Assembly (NCBI RefSeq): GCF_003096415.1
Contig: NZ_QEKH01000021.1
Location: 26,163-90,162 of the forward strand
Direction: 5' to 3'
Length of the DNA stretch: 64,000 bases
From: Victivallis vadensis
Lineage (GTDB): Bacteria > Verrucomicrobiota > Lentisphaeria > Victivallales > Victivallaceae
The position numbers and the translations under genes were made by a program. Below the pieces are notes generated by a model. It saw only the letters and a program-made list of their open reading frames with translations, did not search any database and was not told the origin of the DNA. Below are positions 28,258-37,283 of this stretch, in pieces (position 1 is the first letter of the stretch; the number at the start of each line of letters is the position of its first letter).

Positions 28258-28285
28258 AAAATATCACAATTATTCCAGATATCAA
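28258..28285 (-). promoter_or_regulatory. promoter of the rpmJ-rpsM-rpsK-rpoA-rplQ operon
   Basis: Minus strand TTGATA (28280-28285), 16 nt, TATTTT (28258-28263). It implies a leader of about 195 nt before rpmJ. The gap 28058-28412 otherwise shows no gene; a hairpin ATGCCG-gca-CGGCAT lies near 28328. Confidence 0.5.
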
Positions 28286-28412
28286 GCAGCCATGCTTTTT
28301 TTTCACGATTTTTTCACCCGCAATGCCGTGCCGGCATCAGTTTATTGCCGCGGGAATCCATAGTTTCACATAAATATATGTTTGCGCCGGAGCATTTGCA
28401 AATTGAATCGCG

Positions 28413-29936
28413 TCACTGAACTTTACCGGACCTTTTCAAGGCACCTCCCGCCTGGCGATCCCACACAGTCAGGCCGTCGGTCGCTTTCCGGTTCGGCCAC
28501 AACAGCGACAGCGGCCAGGCCACCACGGCGAGAACCGCATTGACGAGGATCGTCGCCCAATAGGAGTGAACCGGCAGCTCGATCACCCCGAATTCATGCA
28601 GCAGCATCGCGAAATTGACCAACAGCGCCACGGCCAGCCCGGCCAGCAGTGCCTTCTCTCCGACGCGAACGGTGAAGAAGCCCAGCATATAGATGCTCAG
28701 CAGCCCGCCGCCGAGCAGCGACCCGAGAACAATCGTCAGGTCGTTGATGCTCTCCTTCGGAATATAGTGGATCAGCACCGCGCCGCCGATCATCCACGCC
28801 GAAACCAGCATCGACAGCCGCTTGGCGAACCGCAGTTCACGGCGGTCGCCGCCGCTCCGGCCGAACCGGCGGTAGAAGTCCACTGTCGCGACCGTCGCAA
28901 TGCTGTTGATCGAGCTGGACAACGAACTCATCGCCGCCGCGAAGCAGGCCGCGATGATGCTGCCCGCGATAAACGGCGGAATATGCGTGAAGATAAAATG
29001 CGGCAGCACCTGATCGTTCTCCAATCCCGCGATCGGCTCCCGGCCGAACACCTGATAATAGGCGTAAAGGCATGCGCCGAGGAAGAAAAAGCTCCCCCAT
29101 GTCGGCAGGCTCATTCCGACACACAGCAGCGTCGCCTTGCGCGCTTCGCGGGTGGATTTCGCGGCGATGTAGCGCTGGATCACATTCTGGTTGCCGGAGT
29201 ATTCGGTCGTAAAACCGACGATTCCGAGCAGCAGCACCACCAGAAAAGTCCGGTCGTTCAACGCCAGGCTCATCGGCCCCAGGCTGAACTTGCCGTCCGC
29301 GAGGCCGATTTCGAAAATCTGCCGGAAGCCGCCGGGCAGTTTGCAGGCGATCAGCACAAAACAAAGGATGCCGCCGCCGAGCAGCAGGATCGTCTGCACC
29401 ACATCGGTCCAGATCACCGCCTCGAAGCCGCCGAATGAAGTGTAAAGCGCCACCACAATGCCGGTGATCAGGATGATCGCGAAGATGTTCCAGCCGGTCA
29501 TCGCGGCGGCGGGCAGCGCCATCAGATAGAGGATGGTTGCCAGCCGCACGAATTGCAGGATGATGAAGCTGCCCGCCGCATAACAGCGCACGACGGCGCC
29601 GTACCGCGCTTCCAGATATTCGAAGGCGCTGGTCATCTTTCCCCGCCGGAAGAACGGGATAAAGAAACAGCAGGCCAGCACCGCGGCCGCCACAATGCCG
29701 AACGACTGCACGAACTGGCGGAAATCCAGCGCGAACGACGCAGCCGGCAGCGCCAGGAAGGTCACGGAGCTGATCGAGGTGCCGAGCATCGACAGCCCGA
29801 CCGCCCACCCCGGAAAGGAGCGGTTGCCGAGGAAATACTCCTCGGTGCTCTTGTTTTTTCTCGCGAAATAGATTCCCATCGCTGCCATCGCGGCGAAGTA
29901 GAGCACGATCGCTGCAAGATCACCGAACCGGCACAT
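28413..29936 (-). CDS. sodium:solute symporter (SSS family)
   Basis: 507 residues, about 13 membrane segments. The N-terminus RKNKSTEEYFLGNRSFPGWAVGLSMLGTSISSVTFLALP is the SSS motif for the first discontinuous helix, and AAMSSLSSSINSIATVATVDFYRRF is the sodium-site helix. This looks like the sugar or sialic-acid SSS branch, but the substrate is inferred only from context. It lies 81 nt downstream of the FG-GAP protein and seems to close an operon prepilin, FG-GAP protein, symporter, so it may import what that module releases. No small accessory gene accompanies it, unlike the symporter at 20520. Confidence 0.87.
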   Translation of the reverse strand: MCRFGDLAAIVLYFAAMAAMGIYFARKNKSTEEYFLGNRSFPGWAVGLSMLGTSISSVTFLALPAASFALDFRQFVQSFGIVAAAVLACCFFIPFFRRGKMTSAFEYLEARYGAVVRCYAAGSFIILQFVRLATILYLMALPAAAMTGWNIFAIILITGIVVALYTSFGGFEAVIWTDVVQTILLLGGGILCFVLIACKLPGGFRQIFEIGLADGKFSLGPMSLALNDRTFLVVLLLGIVGFTTEYSGNQNVIQRYIAAKSTREARKATLLCVGMSLPTWGSFFFLGACLYAYYQVFGREPIAGLENDQVLPHFIFTHIPPFIAGSIIAACFAAAMSSLSSSINSIATVATVDFYRRFGRSGGDRRELRFAKRLSMLVSAWMIGGAVLIHYIPKESINDLTIVLGSLLGGGLLSIYMLGFFTVRVGEKALLAGLAVALLVNFAMLLHEFGVIELPVHSYWATILVNAVLAVVAWPLSLLWPNRKATDGLTVWDRQAGGALKRSGKVQ

Positions 29937-30017
29937 GGTTCAGCACTCCTTTCTGCCGTACCGGAACAGCAGATCGGAACCGGTATGATCCAATTATGGC
30001 TGCCATCGTCATAAGGT

Positions 30018-32537
30018 TCAGTCTTTCAGTTGATCGCGTTTGAAATAATACACCTTGCCGTCTTCGGCTCCGACCAATAGATCGGGCCTGCCGTCGCCGT
30101 CGAGGTCGGCGGGGCACGGCGTCGCATTGTGCACGCCGAAATTCAGCAGCGCGCCGTCGGCTCCGGCCAGCGGCTCCGGCCGTTCGAATACCGGCGCGGC
30201 GTTGTTGCCGGTGTTGCGCAGGAAGAACACCGTCGCCTTGGTCGGTATTTTCCGGCCCATGATGAAGGCGTTGCAGCCGTTCGGGGAACCGGCGAGAATA
30301 TCCCAGCGGCCGTCGCCGTCCCAGTCGGCGACGGTCATCGCGGTACGCCCCCACTGCCCGGAGACGCCGCACATCCGCAGCACGCCGCCGTCGCGGTAGC
30401 GCAGTTTTTCCACCCGTTTGAAATCGACGCCGCCCGCAGCCGCCGGAATTCCGACCGCCGCATCGCCGTCCCAGTCGACCAGCAGCAGCGCGGCGCGCGG
30501 TTCGCCGCCGTAGCCGAACTCCCGGCCGATCACGGCGGGACGACTCCGCCACGCGGCGCGAAACGGCCGCCCGTTCAAGGTGAATTCCCGTGCTTCCCCG
30601 AGAGCGGCCGGAGCCGCCGCCACCCGGTAGAGCCTGAGCCTGCCTTCGATATCGCCGGTCAGCAGTTCTTGGCGGCCGTCGCCGTCCCAGTCGCCGGCGG
30701 TGACTTTCAGATATCCCCACCGCTTTTCATTCGGCCCCTGAATCGATCCGGAATAACCGGCCTGCACATGCAGCTCCTTCCCGGCGGACGTGAACCGCAC
30801 CGGTGCGCCGTACACCAGCGGATCCGCCGTCCCCGGCCAGAAAGTCAGGAAACCGGATGCATCCGCCAGCAGCAGGTCGGGTCTGCCGTCGCCGTCGAGG
30901 TCGGTCCGCCACGGCGACACCAGCGTCTCCCCGGCGAGGCTGCCGCCGCGCATCACCGCACAGCCCGCTTCCCGGAAATCGCCGGCCCGGCCGCCGCGCA
31001 TCACCGCAATTTTGCCCGGGTTGCCGTCGGCCAGAAGTTCCGGCCTGCCGTCGCCGTCGAGATCGACGACGTTCAGCTTCAATGCGAAATAGGTCTCCGC
31101 CATTTCCGGCCCGGCGGCGAGAAACGGAATCGGCTCCGCCATCACCGGTTCCCCATCCTGAAACGAAAACCGGAAGGCCAGCAGCTCGTCCACCGAACCG
31201 GTGTGCAGCAGGAAACGGCCGCCGTCCGAATCGCGCCACAATGCCAGCGCCCGTTCGGATTCCCCGGATTTCCAGGTGAACGGCACGCCCGGCTTGCGGA
31301 ACCAGACCGGCCGGAACGCGGCGAACTCCGCCCGTCCCCTGCCGACGCTGCCCCCCCTGGCCCACAACAGCTCGGTGACGCGCTCGCGCCCCAGCCAGCG
31401 GCCGCGCACATCGTATCCCTTGTCCCTGCCGAGATAGCGGGTTTCGCGCCCGGTCCACGGCTTTTCGCCGAGCGGCCACGGCCCTTCGGCCGGTTCATGG
31501 CACTTCGCGGCAATCAGGTCCGTGACGCCGTCGCCGTCAAGATCGCCGAAAAAGAAGCCGCTTTCTCCCGCGCCGTCGAGCGCCTGCCGGAGTGTCTTTC
31601 CGCCGATGCGGACTTCGACCGGGTCCGAAAATTCCGGTTTGCCGGGCTTGCCGCGATTCTCCAGCAGGATCAGTGCCTGCGGCCCGAACAATGAATTGGT
31701 CCCCCTGGCCCAGAGCCGGAACGCCCCGCCGGGCAACAGCTCCGCCTGAAAGTGGCTTCCGGGCAGTTCGCTCACCGTGGTTCCGGCGTCGTAGACCGGC
31801 AGTCCTTCCGGCGACAATCCGAGGAAACGGTAGACCGCCAGCCGGAAACCGTACATATTCGGATAACCGTGCAGCAGCAGGTCGCGCGGCTCCGCCGAAA
31901 ACCACGGCACCGCCGCCGCAATCACATGCAGCTGGTCGATAAAGGGATGCAGCGCCTCTTTTTCGCACTGCAGCGCCGGATATCCATGATCCAACGGCAG
32001 GTTCACCGGCAGCGCCGCCCCCGGCACTCCGGCCGGAACCACTCCCGCCCGCCAGTTCAGGTTCGCCACCTTTCCCGCCAGCGGCCGGCGTTCCTTCAGG
32101 TCGCTTCCGGTCCGCAACTGTTTCCAGGAGCCGAACGGCCTGCCCGGTTCCAGCCGCGCGGTCAGGCGGTTGTTCACCCACAGCCGCAAAACACGGCCGT
32201 CGCAGTCCAGCCGGACCGCTACCGGTGTTCCGGGGTCGATCACCGCGCCGCCGGTGACGGACGGCTCCGGCTTGAAGCCCGGCAGCGCCAGCTGGATGCG
32301 TTTGCGGTCCAGCCGCAGGATCAGGGCGTGGCGGTCCGTGCCGCCGGAGAGACGCAGCAGGGTCATCGGCGAACGGTCGTCCCACAGGCCCCGTCCCCCA
32401 TCCGGATAACGCTCCACCTCAAGGTCGAAGGTCAGCGTCCACGCGGAGCCTGCCGTTACCAGCTCCCGCCACTCCGTTTCCGCGCCGCGGAGCGCCGCAA
32501 CCGCCAGAACCGCCAGAAAAAGCAGAACGCACCTCAT
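30018..32537 (-). CDS. secreted FG-GAP/VCBS repeat protein
   Basis: 839 residues with signal peptide [20 protein letters not shown]. At least six calcium-binding FG-GAP/VCBS-type repeats read DLDGDGVTDLIA, DLDGDGRPELLA, DLDGDGRPDLLL, DWDGDGRQELLT, DWDGDGRWDILA and DLDGDGRPDLLV. These usually build a beta-propeller. The N-terminal about 200 residues are a separate beta-rich domain that may bind glycan. I see no catalytic motif. The ATG overlaps the prepilin stop by one base (TGATG), so the two are made together. It may be an extracellular lectin, lyase or adhesin. Confidence 0.8.
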   Translation of the reverse strand: MRCVLLFLAVLAVAALRGAETEWRELVTAGSAWTLTFDLEVERYPDGGRGLWDDRSPMTLLRLSGGTDRHALILRLDRKRIQLALPGFKPEPSVTGGAVIDPGTPVAVRLDCDGRVLRLWVNNRLTARLEPGRPFGSWKQLRTGSDLKERRPLAGKVANLNWRAGVVPAGVPGAALPVNLPLDHGYPALQCEKEALHPFIDQLHVIAAAVPWFSAEPRDLLLHGYPNMYGFRLAVYRFLGLSPEGLPVYDAGTTVSELPGSHFQAELLPGGAFRLWARGTNSLFGPQALILLENRGKPGKPEFSDPVEVRIGGKTLRQALDGAGESGFFFGDLDGDGVTDLIAAKCHEPAEGPWPLGEKPWTGRETRYLGRDKGYDVRGRWLGRERVTELLWARGGSVGRGRAEFAAFRPVWFRKPGVPFTWKSGESERALALWRDSDGGRFLLHTGSVDELLAFRFSFQDGEPVMAEPIPFLAAGPEMAETYFALKLNVVDLDGDGRPELLADGNPGKIAVMRGGRAGDFREAGCAVMRGGSLAGETLVSPWRTDLDGDGRPDLLLADASGFLTFWPGTADPLVYGAPVRFTSAGKELHVQAGYSGSIQGPNEKRWGYLKVTAGDWDGDGRQELLTGDIEGRLRLYRVAAAPAALGEAREFTLNGRPFRAAWRSRPAVIGREFGYGGEPRAALLLVDWDGDAAVGIPAAAGGVDFKRVEKLRYRDGGVLRMCGVSGQWGRTAMTVADWDGDGRWDILAGSPNGCNAFIMGRKIPTKATVFFLRNTGNNAAPVFERPEPLAGADGALLNFGVHNATPCPADLDGDGRPDLLVGAEDGKVYYFKRDQLKD

Positions 32538-33775
32538 CACTTCACCCACAGCTTTCCGGCCCGGCCGGCGGCCTCATAGCCGTTGACCATCGCCTCATGC
32601 TGGTCCTCCCCGTTGATCAGCAGGCCGAACCAGCCGCTGGTAACCTCCGTCCAGCGGGCGAACCTCGCGCTGCCGTCCGCGAACGCATAGTTGCGGCCGC
32701 CATGCGGACGCTCCGAGATCAGGTTGCCGTTGCCGATCCGCATCCACGCCACCCACAGCTCCTCCGTGCTCAAGCTGTTGTAGTCCAGCGCGCCGCTCTT
32801 CGCGAAATAGGGACGCATATCCGATGAACCGGTCAGCGCGTACCGGTCGAAGTAAGCCACCAGCCGGTTCGGGGAAGGCCGCAGCCGGTGCAGCGGCACC
32901 GAGGCGACCACGCCGTTGGCCAGATAACCGATTTCGTTGTCCTCGTCCGGCGCGGAAGAACCGCTGTCGCGGGTGATCAGCGCACTGCATTTGAACAAAG
33001 ACTTGTTTTTCGTATAATAATCATACAACGCGCCGACCCACGATTGGCGCCGGCTCGGGTTGGTGAAGCCCTGCTGTACATTATAGGAAGAGTAGTGGTT
33101 CGTCGCATTCTGGCTGCGTCCCGGCATCTGGAACGGAAACTGCCCTTTGAAATCAACCCCATACATCGTCCCGAACTGCGAAATCTGCCGCAGGTTTCCA
33201 AGACAGCTGACCGCCTTGGCCCGGTCGCGCGCCTTGTTCAAGGCAGGCAGCAGCATCGCCGCCAGTATCGCTATGATTGCGATCACAATTAGCAGCTCAA
33301 TAAGAGTGAACAGCCTTACATGGCCGGATGCGGGGGGCGTGTCCGCCTCGTGCCGCGCCCCCTGCGTCCGGCAAGGTGCCGGTGCCGGGTACGGGACGGT
33401 CGACAGGCGGAACGGCGATCGCTCGGCGGGGAAGGAAGATTCGCAATAACGTGACGGTATCTTCCCGCTTTTCTGCGGAAAGATACCGTCACGTTTTTGC
33501 TCCGACTTGCCGCTTGCAGAGCATTGGCGGAAGTGTGAGAGCTTGCCGGAAATATGTGAGAGGTTGGGGAGGTCTGGTACGGGGAGAGACGCGGCGCTGG
33601 TCGCCGCTTTCTCTCCCCCGAACCCCTCTCTTTTGCGCAGAGCGGGAGCGGAAGAGAGAACGTGGGGCCGGGGGAGCGGAACGGGAGTGAAGGGCTGAAG
33701 AACAGATGGGGAACCGTCGTGTATTCGGCAAGCTTGCATTACGGACAGTGCAGTTAAGGTAAAAATGTGTTTCAT
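32537..33775 (-). CDS. prepilin-like protein with ~150-residue leader
   Basis: 412 residues. The prepilin signature [20 protein letters not shown] lies only at about residue 155, and the H-x9-DG-type tail [18 protein letters not shown] is present. The ATG at 33775 has a perfect AGGAGG in its upstream region, and no in-frame ATG, GTG or TTG was seen close to the signature. The leader begins MKHIFTLT, itself like a prepilin start, then runs through repeat DNA that includes the dispersed GCAAGGTGCCG box and a perfect 16-bp hairpin. It looks like a repeat insertion kept in frame. Whether the leader is made and removed is unknown. Overlaps the FG-GAP gene. Confidence 0.75.
   Translation of the reverse strand: MKHIFTLTALSVMQACRIHDGSPSVLQPFTPVPLPRPHVLSSAPALRKREGFGGEKAATSAASLPVPDLPNLSHISGKLSHFRQCSASGKSEQKRDGIFPQKSGKIPSRYCESSFPAERSPFRLSTVPYPAPAPCRTQGARHEADTPPASGHVRLFTLIELLIVIAIIAILAAMLLPALNKARDRAKAVSCLGNLRQISQFGTMYGVDFKGQFPFQMPGRSQNATNHYSSYNVQQGFTNPSRRQSWVGALYDYYTKNKSLFKCSALITRDSGSSAPDEDNEIGYLANGVVASVPLHRLRPSPNRLVAYFDRYALTGSSDMRPYFAKSGALDYNSLSTEELWVAWMRIGNGNLISERPHGGRNYAFADGSARFARWTEVTSGWFGLLINGEDQHEAMVNGYEAAGRAGKLWVK
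33310..33751 (-). repeat. repeat-derived DNA inside the prepilin leader
   Basis: Contains the box CCGGCAAGGTGCCGGTGCCG at 33368-33387 on the plus strand. It also has a hairpin whose 16-bp arms at 33448-33463 and 33480-33495 are perfect, extended by CCGC/GCGG. It shares 24-25 nt with the array at 9792. The whole stretch stays open in the prepilin frame. Confidence 0.55.
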
Positions 33776-33857
33776 TGGTTCCTCCTTGTGTTGGCAATCC
33801 GGTCCATTTTTCCGTTACACTGAATATTATGGTCATAAATGCAGGAAAAAACAAGCC

Positions 33858-33886
33858 TTGACAATATCACTTTTTGATGATATTAT
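33858..33886 (+). promoter_or_regulatory. consensus sigma70 promoter of the AraC-type gene
   Basis: TTGACA (33858-33863), 17 nt, TATTAT (33881-33886), 36 nt before the GTG start. An inverted repeat ATATCA/TGATgATAT overlaps the spacer. On the opposite strand TTGTTT and CATAAT with 17-nt spacing may drive the divergent prepilin operon. Confidence 0.7.
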
Positions 33887-33922
33887 ATCACAATCCTATT
33901 TAAGTGAAATGGAGGCCTACCG

Positions 33923-34708
33923 GTGAATTCCGACGCAGTTGTTTATTTTGCAGACAGATACGACAGCGAGAAGCCGACTTCCGTACATTCCCACAATGGC
34001 ACGGAAATCATCCTCGTGGTGCATGGCGAGTGCGTGAATGTGCTTCCGGGAAAGGAACAGCATGCGAAAGCCGGTTCGGTGATCGTGGTTCCGGCGGGCA
34101 TGTCGCACCGGCAGCTCAATTCCGGGCGCGTAACGACCGTCTATGTGATTTTCGAGGCGCAGCAGGAGTGTTTCGACTGCTCCGCCCGCATCCTCGACGT
34201 GAAGGGCGACCGCTATGCGCCCGGCTGGTTCGAGCAGATCGTATCGCTGAAAACCGCCCGGCTGGACCGCGAGGCGGACCGGCTGCTCGGCGTGCTGCTC
34301 AGCTACCTGACCGGCCGTGAAAACCGGCTGCAGCGGGAGGGGGGGCGTTCCCCGGCCGCCGCGCGGGCGATGGCGTACCTTGAGGAGAACTACAACCGGA
34401 ACATTTCAGTGGCGGAGGTCGCGAACGCCTGCGGCGTCAGTCCAAGCCATCTGCATTTGCTGTTCCGGCGTGAATTTTCGGAAAGTCCGCTGGCGAGCCT
34501 GAACCGCATCCGGATGAACCGCGCCCGGCAGCTGTTGCTGAACTGTTATCTTTCGATCGGCGAAATCGGCTTCCAATGCGGTTTCAACCAGCCGCACTAC
34601 TTCTGCCGCGCGTTCCGCAAAATACACGGCTGCACGCCCGGCGAGTACCGCGTGGCGCTGAATCGCGACCACGACAAGAAAGTTCTTTCCGGCGATGTTC
34701 CCCGGTAA
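33923..34708 (+). CDS. AraC-family regulator with cupin sensor
   Basis: 261 residues. Residues about 10-90 form a cupin-like sensor (VHSHNGTEIILVVHGECV, VIVVPAGMSHRQL). The C-terminal two helix-turn-helix motifs are ISVAEVANACGVSPSHLHLLFRREF and SIGEIGFQCGFNQPHYFCRAFRKIHGCTPGEYR, typical of AraC/XylS activators. The start is GTG at 33923 because GGAGG (33911-33915) lies 7 nt upstream. It is divergent from the prepilin/FG-GAP/symporter operon across a shared control region and probably regulates it in response to a sugar. Confidence 0.88.
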   Translation: MNSDAVVYFADRYDSEKPTSVHSHNGTEIILVVHGECVNVLPGKEQHAKAGSVIVVPAGMSHRQLNSGRVTTVYVIFEAQQECFDCSARILDVKGDRYAPGWFEQIVSLKTARLDREADRLLGVLLSYLTGRENRLQREGGRSPAAARAMAYLEENYNRNISVAEVANACGVSPSHLHLLFRREFSESPLASLNRIRMNRARQLLLNCYLSIGEIGFQCGFNQPHYFCRAFRKIHGCTPGEYRVALNRDHDKKVLSGDVPR

Positions 34709-34727
34709 AGCGTCACAGGGAGCGGCC

Positions 34728-34765
34728 GATATCCGTTTGCCGATTCGGATAAAATCGGTTTTTCC
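34728..34765 (+). terminator. Rho-independent terminator after the AraC-type gene
   Basis: CCGAT/ATCGG (34728 and 34756) with inner ATCCG/CGGAT, then TTTTT at 34761. It begins 20 nt after the stop. Confidence 0.75.
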
Positions 34766-34843
34766 CGCTGAAACGGTTGCAATCAGAAGCGTTCGGCTGT
34801 AAATTAAAAAGGATCACTTTCAACACATTTTCGAGGGCTATCT

Positions 34844-36298
34844 ATGGGCGGCTTTTTCGGCGTCGTCGCGGATCACGACTGTGTATGCGACATTTTTTAT
34901 GGAACTGATTATCACTCCCACCTGGGAACCAAACGCGGCGGCCTGGCCGTCTGTGATCCCGAAAACGGCATCACCCGCCGGATCCACGATATCACCAACG
35001 CCCAATTCCGCTCCAAGTTCGACGACGACATCGACAAATTCGCCGGGAACTCCGGTATCGGCATCATCAGCGACTACGAGGACCAGCCCCTGATCATCTC
35101 CAGCCGGTTCGGCAATTACGCGATCGTCACGGTTGGGAAAATCAACAACATCGAGGAACTGGCCGAGGATGCGTTCAACCGCGGTTTCTCGCACTTTTCC
35201 GAATCCAGCTGCGGCGAACTGAATCCGACCGAAATCGTCGCCATGCTGATCGGCCGCAAGCCGACCATCGTCGAGGGAATCGAATACGCCCAGAAAGTGA
35301 TCGACGGCTCCTGTTCGATCCTGATCCTGATCGACAACAAAATTTACGCGGCCCGCGACCGTTACGGCCGCACTCCGGTGATTCTCGGGGAAAAGCCCGG
35401 CGCTTTCGCGGTCACAATGGAGACCACCGCCTTCCCGAACCTCGATTATAAGCTGAAATACGAGCTCGGCCCCGGTGAAATCGTCGAAATCACCGAAAAA
35501 GAGGTGATTCAGAAGCGCGCTCCCGGCGACACCATGAAGCTCTGTACCTTCTTCTGGGTCTACTACGGCTATCCGTCGAGCTGCTACGAGGGCATCAGCG
35601 CCGAAAGCGCCCGTTACCGCAACGGCGAATCCATGGCGGCGGCCGATGCGGATATCCTCGACGGAATCGATTCGATCTGCGGCATCCCGGATTCCGGCAT
35701 CGCCCATGCGATCGGCTATTCCAACGCCTGCCACAAGCCGTATCGCCGCAGCTTCGTCAAATACACGCCGACCTGGCCGCGCAGCTTCATGCCGCAGAAT
35801 CAGGCGGTCCGCGACCTGGTGGCCCGGATGAAGCTGATTCCGGTACAGACCGAAATCGAAGGCAAACGGATGCTGTTCTGCGACGACTCGATCGTGCGCG
35901 GCACGCAGCTCAAGGACACGGTCGTGCGACTCTATGAGCGGGGAGCGAAATCGGTGCATATGCGTTCGGCCTGCCCTCCGCTGGCTTTCGGCTGCAAGTT
36001 CCTGAATTTCTCGCGTTCCCGCAGTGAACTCGATCTGGCGGCGCGGCGGGCAATCGCCAAGCTGGAAACCCGGGAGCTGACGGACGACGTGATCCGGGAA
36101 TATCTGGAATACGGCACCGACAAATACAACGCGATGGTCGAGGAAGTGCGCAAGGAGCTGCGGCTGAATTCTCTGAAATACCAGAGCCTTGAAAAGCTGA
36201 TCGAGGCGATCGGCGTGGAACCGTCGAAGGTGTGCACATACTGCTGGACGGGACGGGATGTGGAGGACGAAGCTCCCCAAATCGACCTCAAAAAATAA
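34844..36298 (+). CDS. PurF-like amidophosphoribosyltransferase lacking Cys nucleophile
   Basis: 484 residues. The fold is glutamine PRPP amidotransferase: an N-terminal class II amidotransferase domain (residues about 1-230, FYGTDYHSHLGTKRGGLA, ARDRYGRTPV) and a type I phosphoribosyltransferase domain with the PRPP loop FCDDSIVRGTQLKD. True PurF needs a Cys at the mature N-terminus; here the aligned stretch is MGGFFGV, so the Cys is replaced by Gly. It probably cannot hydrolyse glutamine and may use ammonia or another amine, or be regulatory. A C-terminal CTYC pair remains. A string of hairpins and speE follow. Similar Cys-less copies occur in other anaerobes, from memory and unverified. Confidence 0.8.
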   Translation: MGGFFGVVADHDCVCDIFYGTDYHSHLGTKRGGLAVCDPENGITRRIHDITNAQFRSKFDDDIDKFAGNSGIGIISDYEDQPLIISSRFGNYAIVTVGKINNIEELAEDAFNRGFSHFSESSCGELNPTEIVAMLIGRKPTIVEGIEYAQKVIDGSCSILILIDNKIYAARDRYGRTPVILGEKPGAFAVTMETTAFPNLDYKLKYELGPGEIVEITEKEVIQKRAPGDTMKLCTFFWVYYGYPSSCYEGISAESARYRNGESMAAADADILDGIDSICGIPDSGIAHAIGYSNACHKPYRRSFVKYTPTWPRSFMPQNQAVRDLVARMKLIPVQTEIEGKRMLFCDDSIVRGTQLKDTVVRLYERGAKSVHMRSACPPLAFGCKFLNFSRSRSELDLAARRAIAKLETRELTDDVIREYLEYGTDKYNAMVEEVRKELRLNSLKYQSLEKLIEAIGVEPSKVCTYCWTGRDVEDEAPQIDLKK

Positions 36299-36400
36299 AA
36301 AAATCTAAAAAATCCGCCGAAGGCGGCTTACGCCGCCGGCAGCTTGCCGGTGGCGACGGCGGCTCTGCCGCCTGTCCTTTTTGTTTTTTTGCTTTTTTAA
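36299..36400. other. hairpin string between purF-like gene and speE
   Basis: Three adjacent stems, GCCG-aag-CGGC, CCGGCA-gct-TGCCGG and GGCGGC-tct-GCCGCC, are followed by a T-rich run (CTTTTTGTTTTTTTGC). The end looks like a terminator, so purF-like and speE may be separate units. Confidence 0.45.
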
Positions 36401-36419
36401 CTTTTTTGAGGAGAAGAGT

Positions 36420-37253
36420 ATGTGGGTAACTGAAGCCATGAACGGATTCGGCATGACCGTCGAGGTCGAAGCCGAACTCTGCCGCCGTCAATCCAAGTTC
36501 CAGAAGATCGAACTCTATCAGACCGGCAAGCTCGGCAAGCTGCTGTTGCTCGACGGCATCATCCAGCTGACCGATTTCGACGAATTCGCCTATCACGAAA
36601 TGCTCGCGAACCTGCCGATGTTCGCCCATGAAAATCCCCGCCGCGCCCTGGTGATCGGCGGCGGCGACGGTGGCATCCTGCGCGAGCTCGGCAAGCACCC
36701 CGGACTCGAAGTGATGGATATCTGCGAAATCGATGAGGAAGTGATCAAGGTCGCCCGCGAATTTCTTCCTGAAATCTCCTGCGGCTATGACGATCCCCGC
36801 GTGAAAATCCATATCGCCGACGGCTCCGAATTCGTGAAGGACAAACCCGGCTATTACGACGTGATCATCGTCGACTCCACCGATCCGGGCGGTCCGGGCA
36901 CCCCGCTTTTCGGCGAGACGTTCTACCGGGACATGAAAAAGGCGCTCCGCCCCGGCGGCGTGATCGCGACCCAGGCGGAATCCCCCTATCTGCTGCCCGA
37001 CATCGTCGCGCGGCTGAACCGGGTTTCCCGCAGCATCTTCCGCTCGGTCGGCTACGCGTCGATCATGGTGCCGACCTATCCGACCGGCATGATCGGCGCC
37101 TGCGTCGCCAGCGACCGCGACGACGTAACCGTGCCGGCCCGCCCGGTACCGCCGGAACTTCAGAAGAGGCTGCGTTACTATAACGCCGCCATCCACCACG
37201 CCGCATTCCAAGTGCCGACCTTCGTCAGCCGCCTGTTCGAACAGAACCGGTGA
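36420..37253 (+). CDS. speE: spermidine synthase
   Basis: 277 residues, typical length. Transfers aminopropyl from decarboxylated S-adenosylmethionine to putrescine. It has the short N-terminal beta-domain (LYQTGKLGKLLLLDGIIQLT), FAYHEMLANLP, the nucleotide loop ALVIGGGDGGILRELGKH and the catalytic VDSTDPGGPG. The ATG at 36420 follows GAGGAGAAGAG. No adenosylmethionine decarboxylase is encoded here. The repeat element starts 30 nt downstream. Confidence 0.93.
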   Translation: MWVTEAMNGFGMTVEVEAELCRRQSKFQKIELYQTGKLGKLLLLDGIIQLTDFDEFAYHEMLANLPMFAHENPRRALVIGGGDGGILRELGKHPGLEVMDICEIDEEVIKVAREFLPEISCGYDDPRVKIHIADGSEFVKDKPGYYDVIIVDSTDPGGPGTPLFGETFYRDMKKALRPGGVIATQAESPYLLPDIVARLNRVSRSIFRSVGYASIMVPTYPTGMIGACVASDRDDVTVPARPVPPELQKRLRYYNAAIHHAAFQVPTFVSRLFEQNR

Positions 37254-37283
37254 ACCTCCCCTTCCGCAAGTAGCGGGATATCC

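Noticed and set aside
33310-33760. Target-site duplication of the FTL codons around the prepilin leader insert
   Set aside because: The peptides match but the DNA does not (TTTACCTTA against TTCACTCTT), so no duplication can be claimed.
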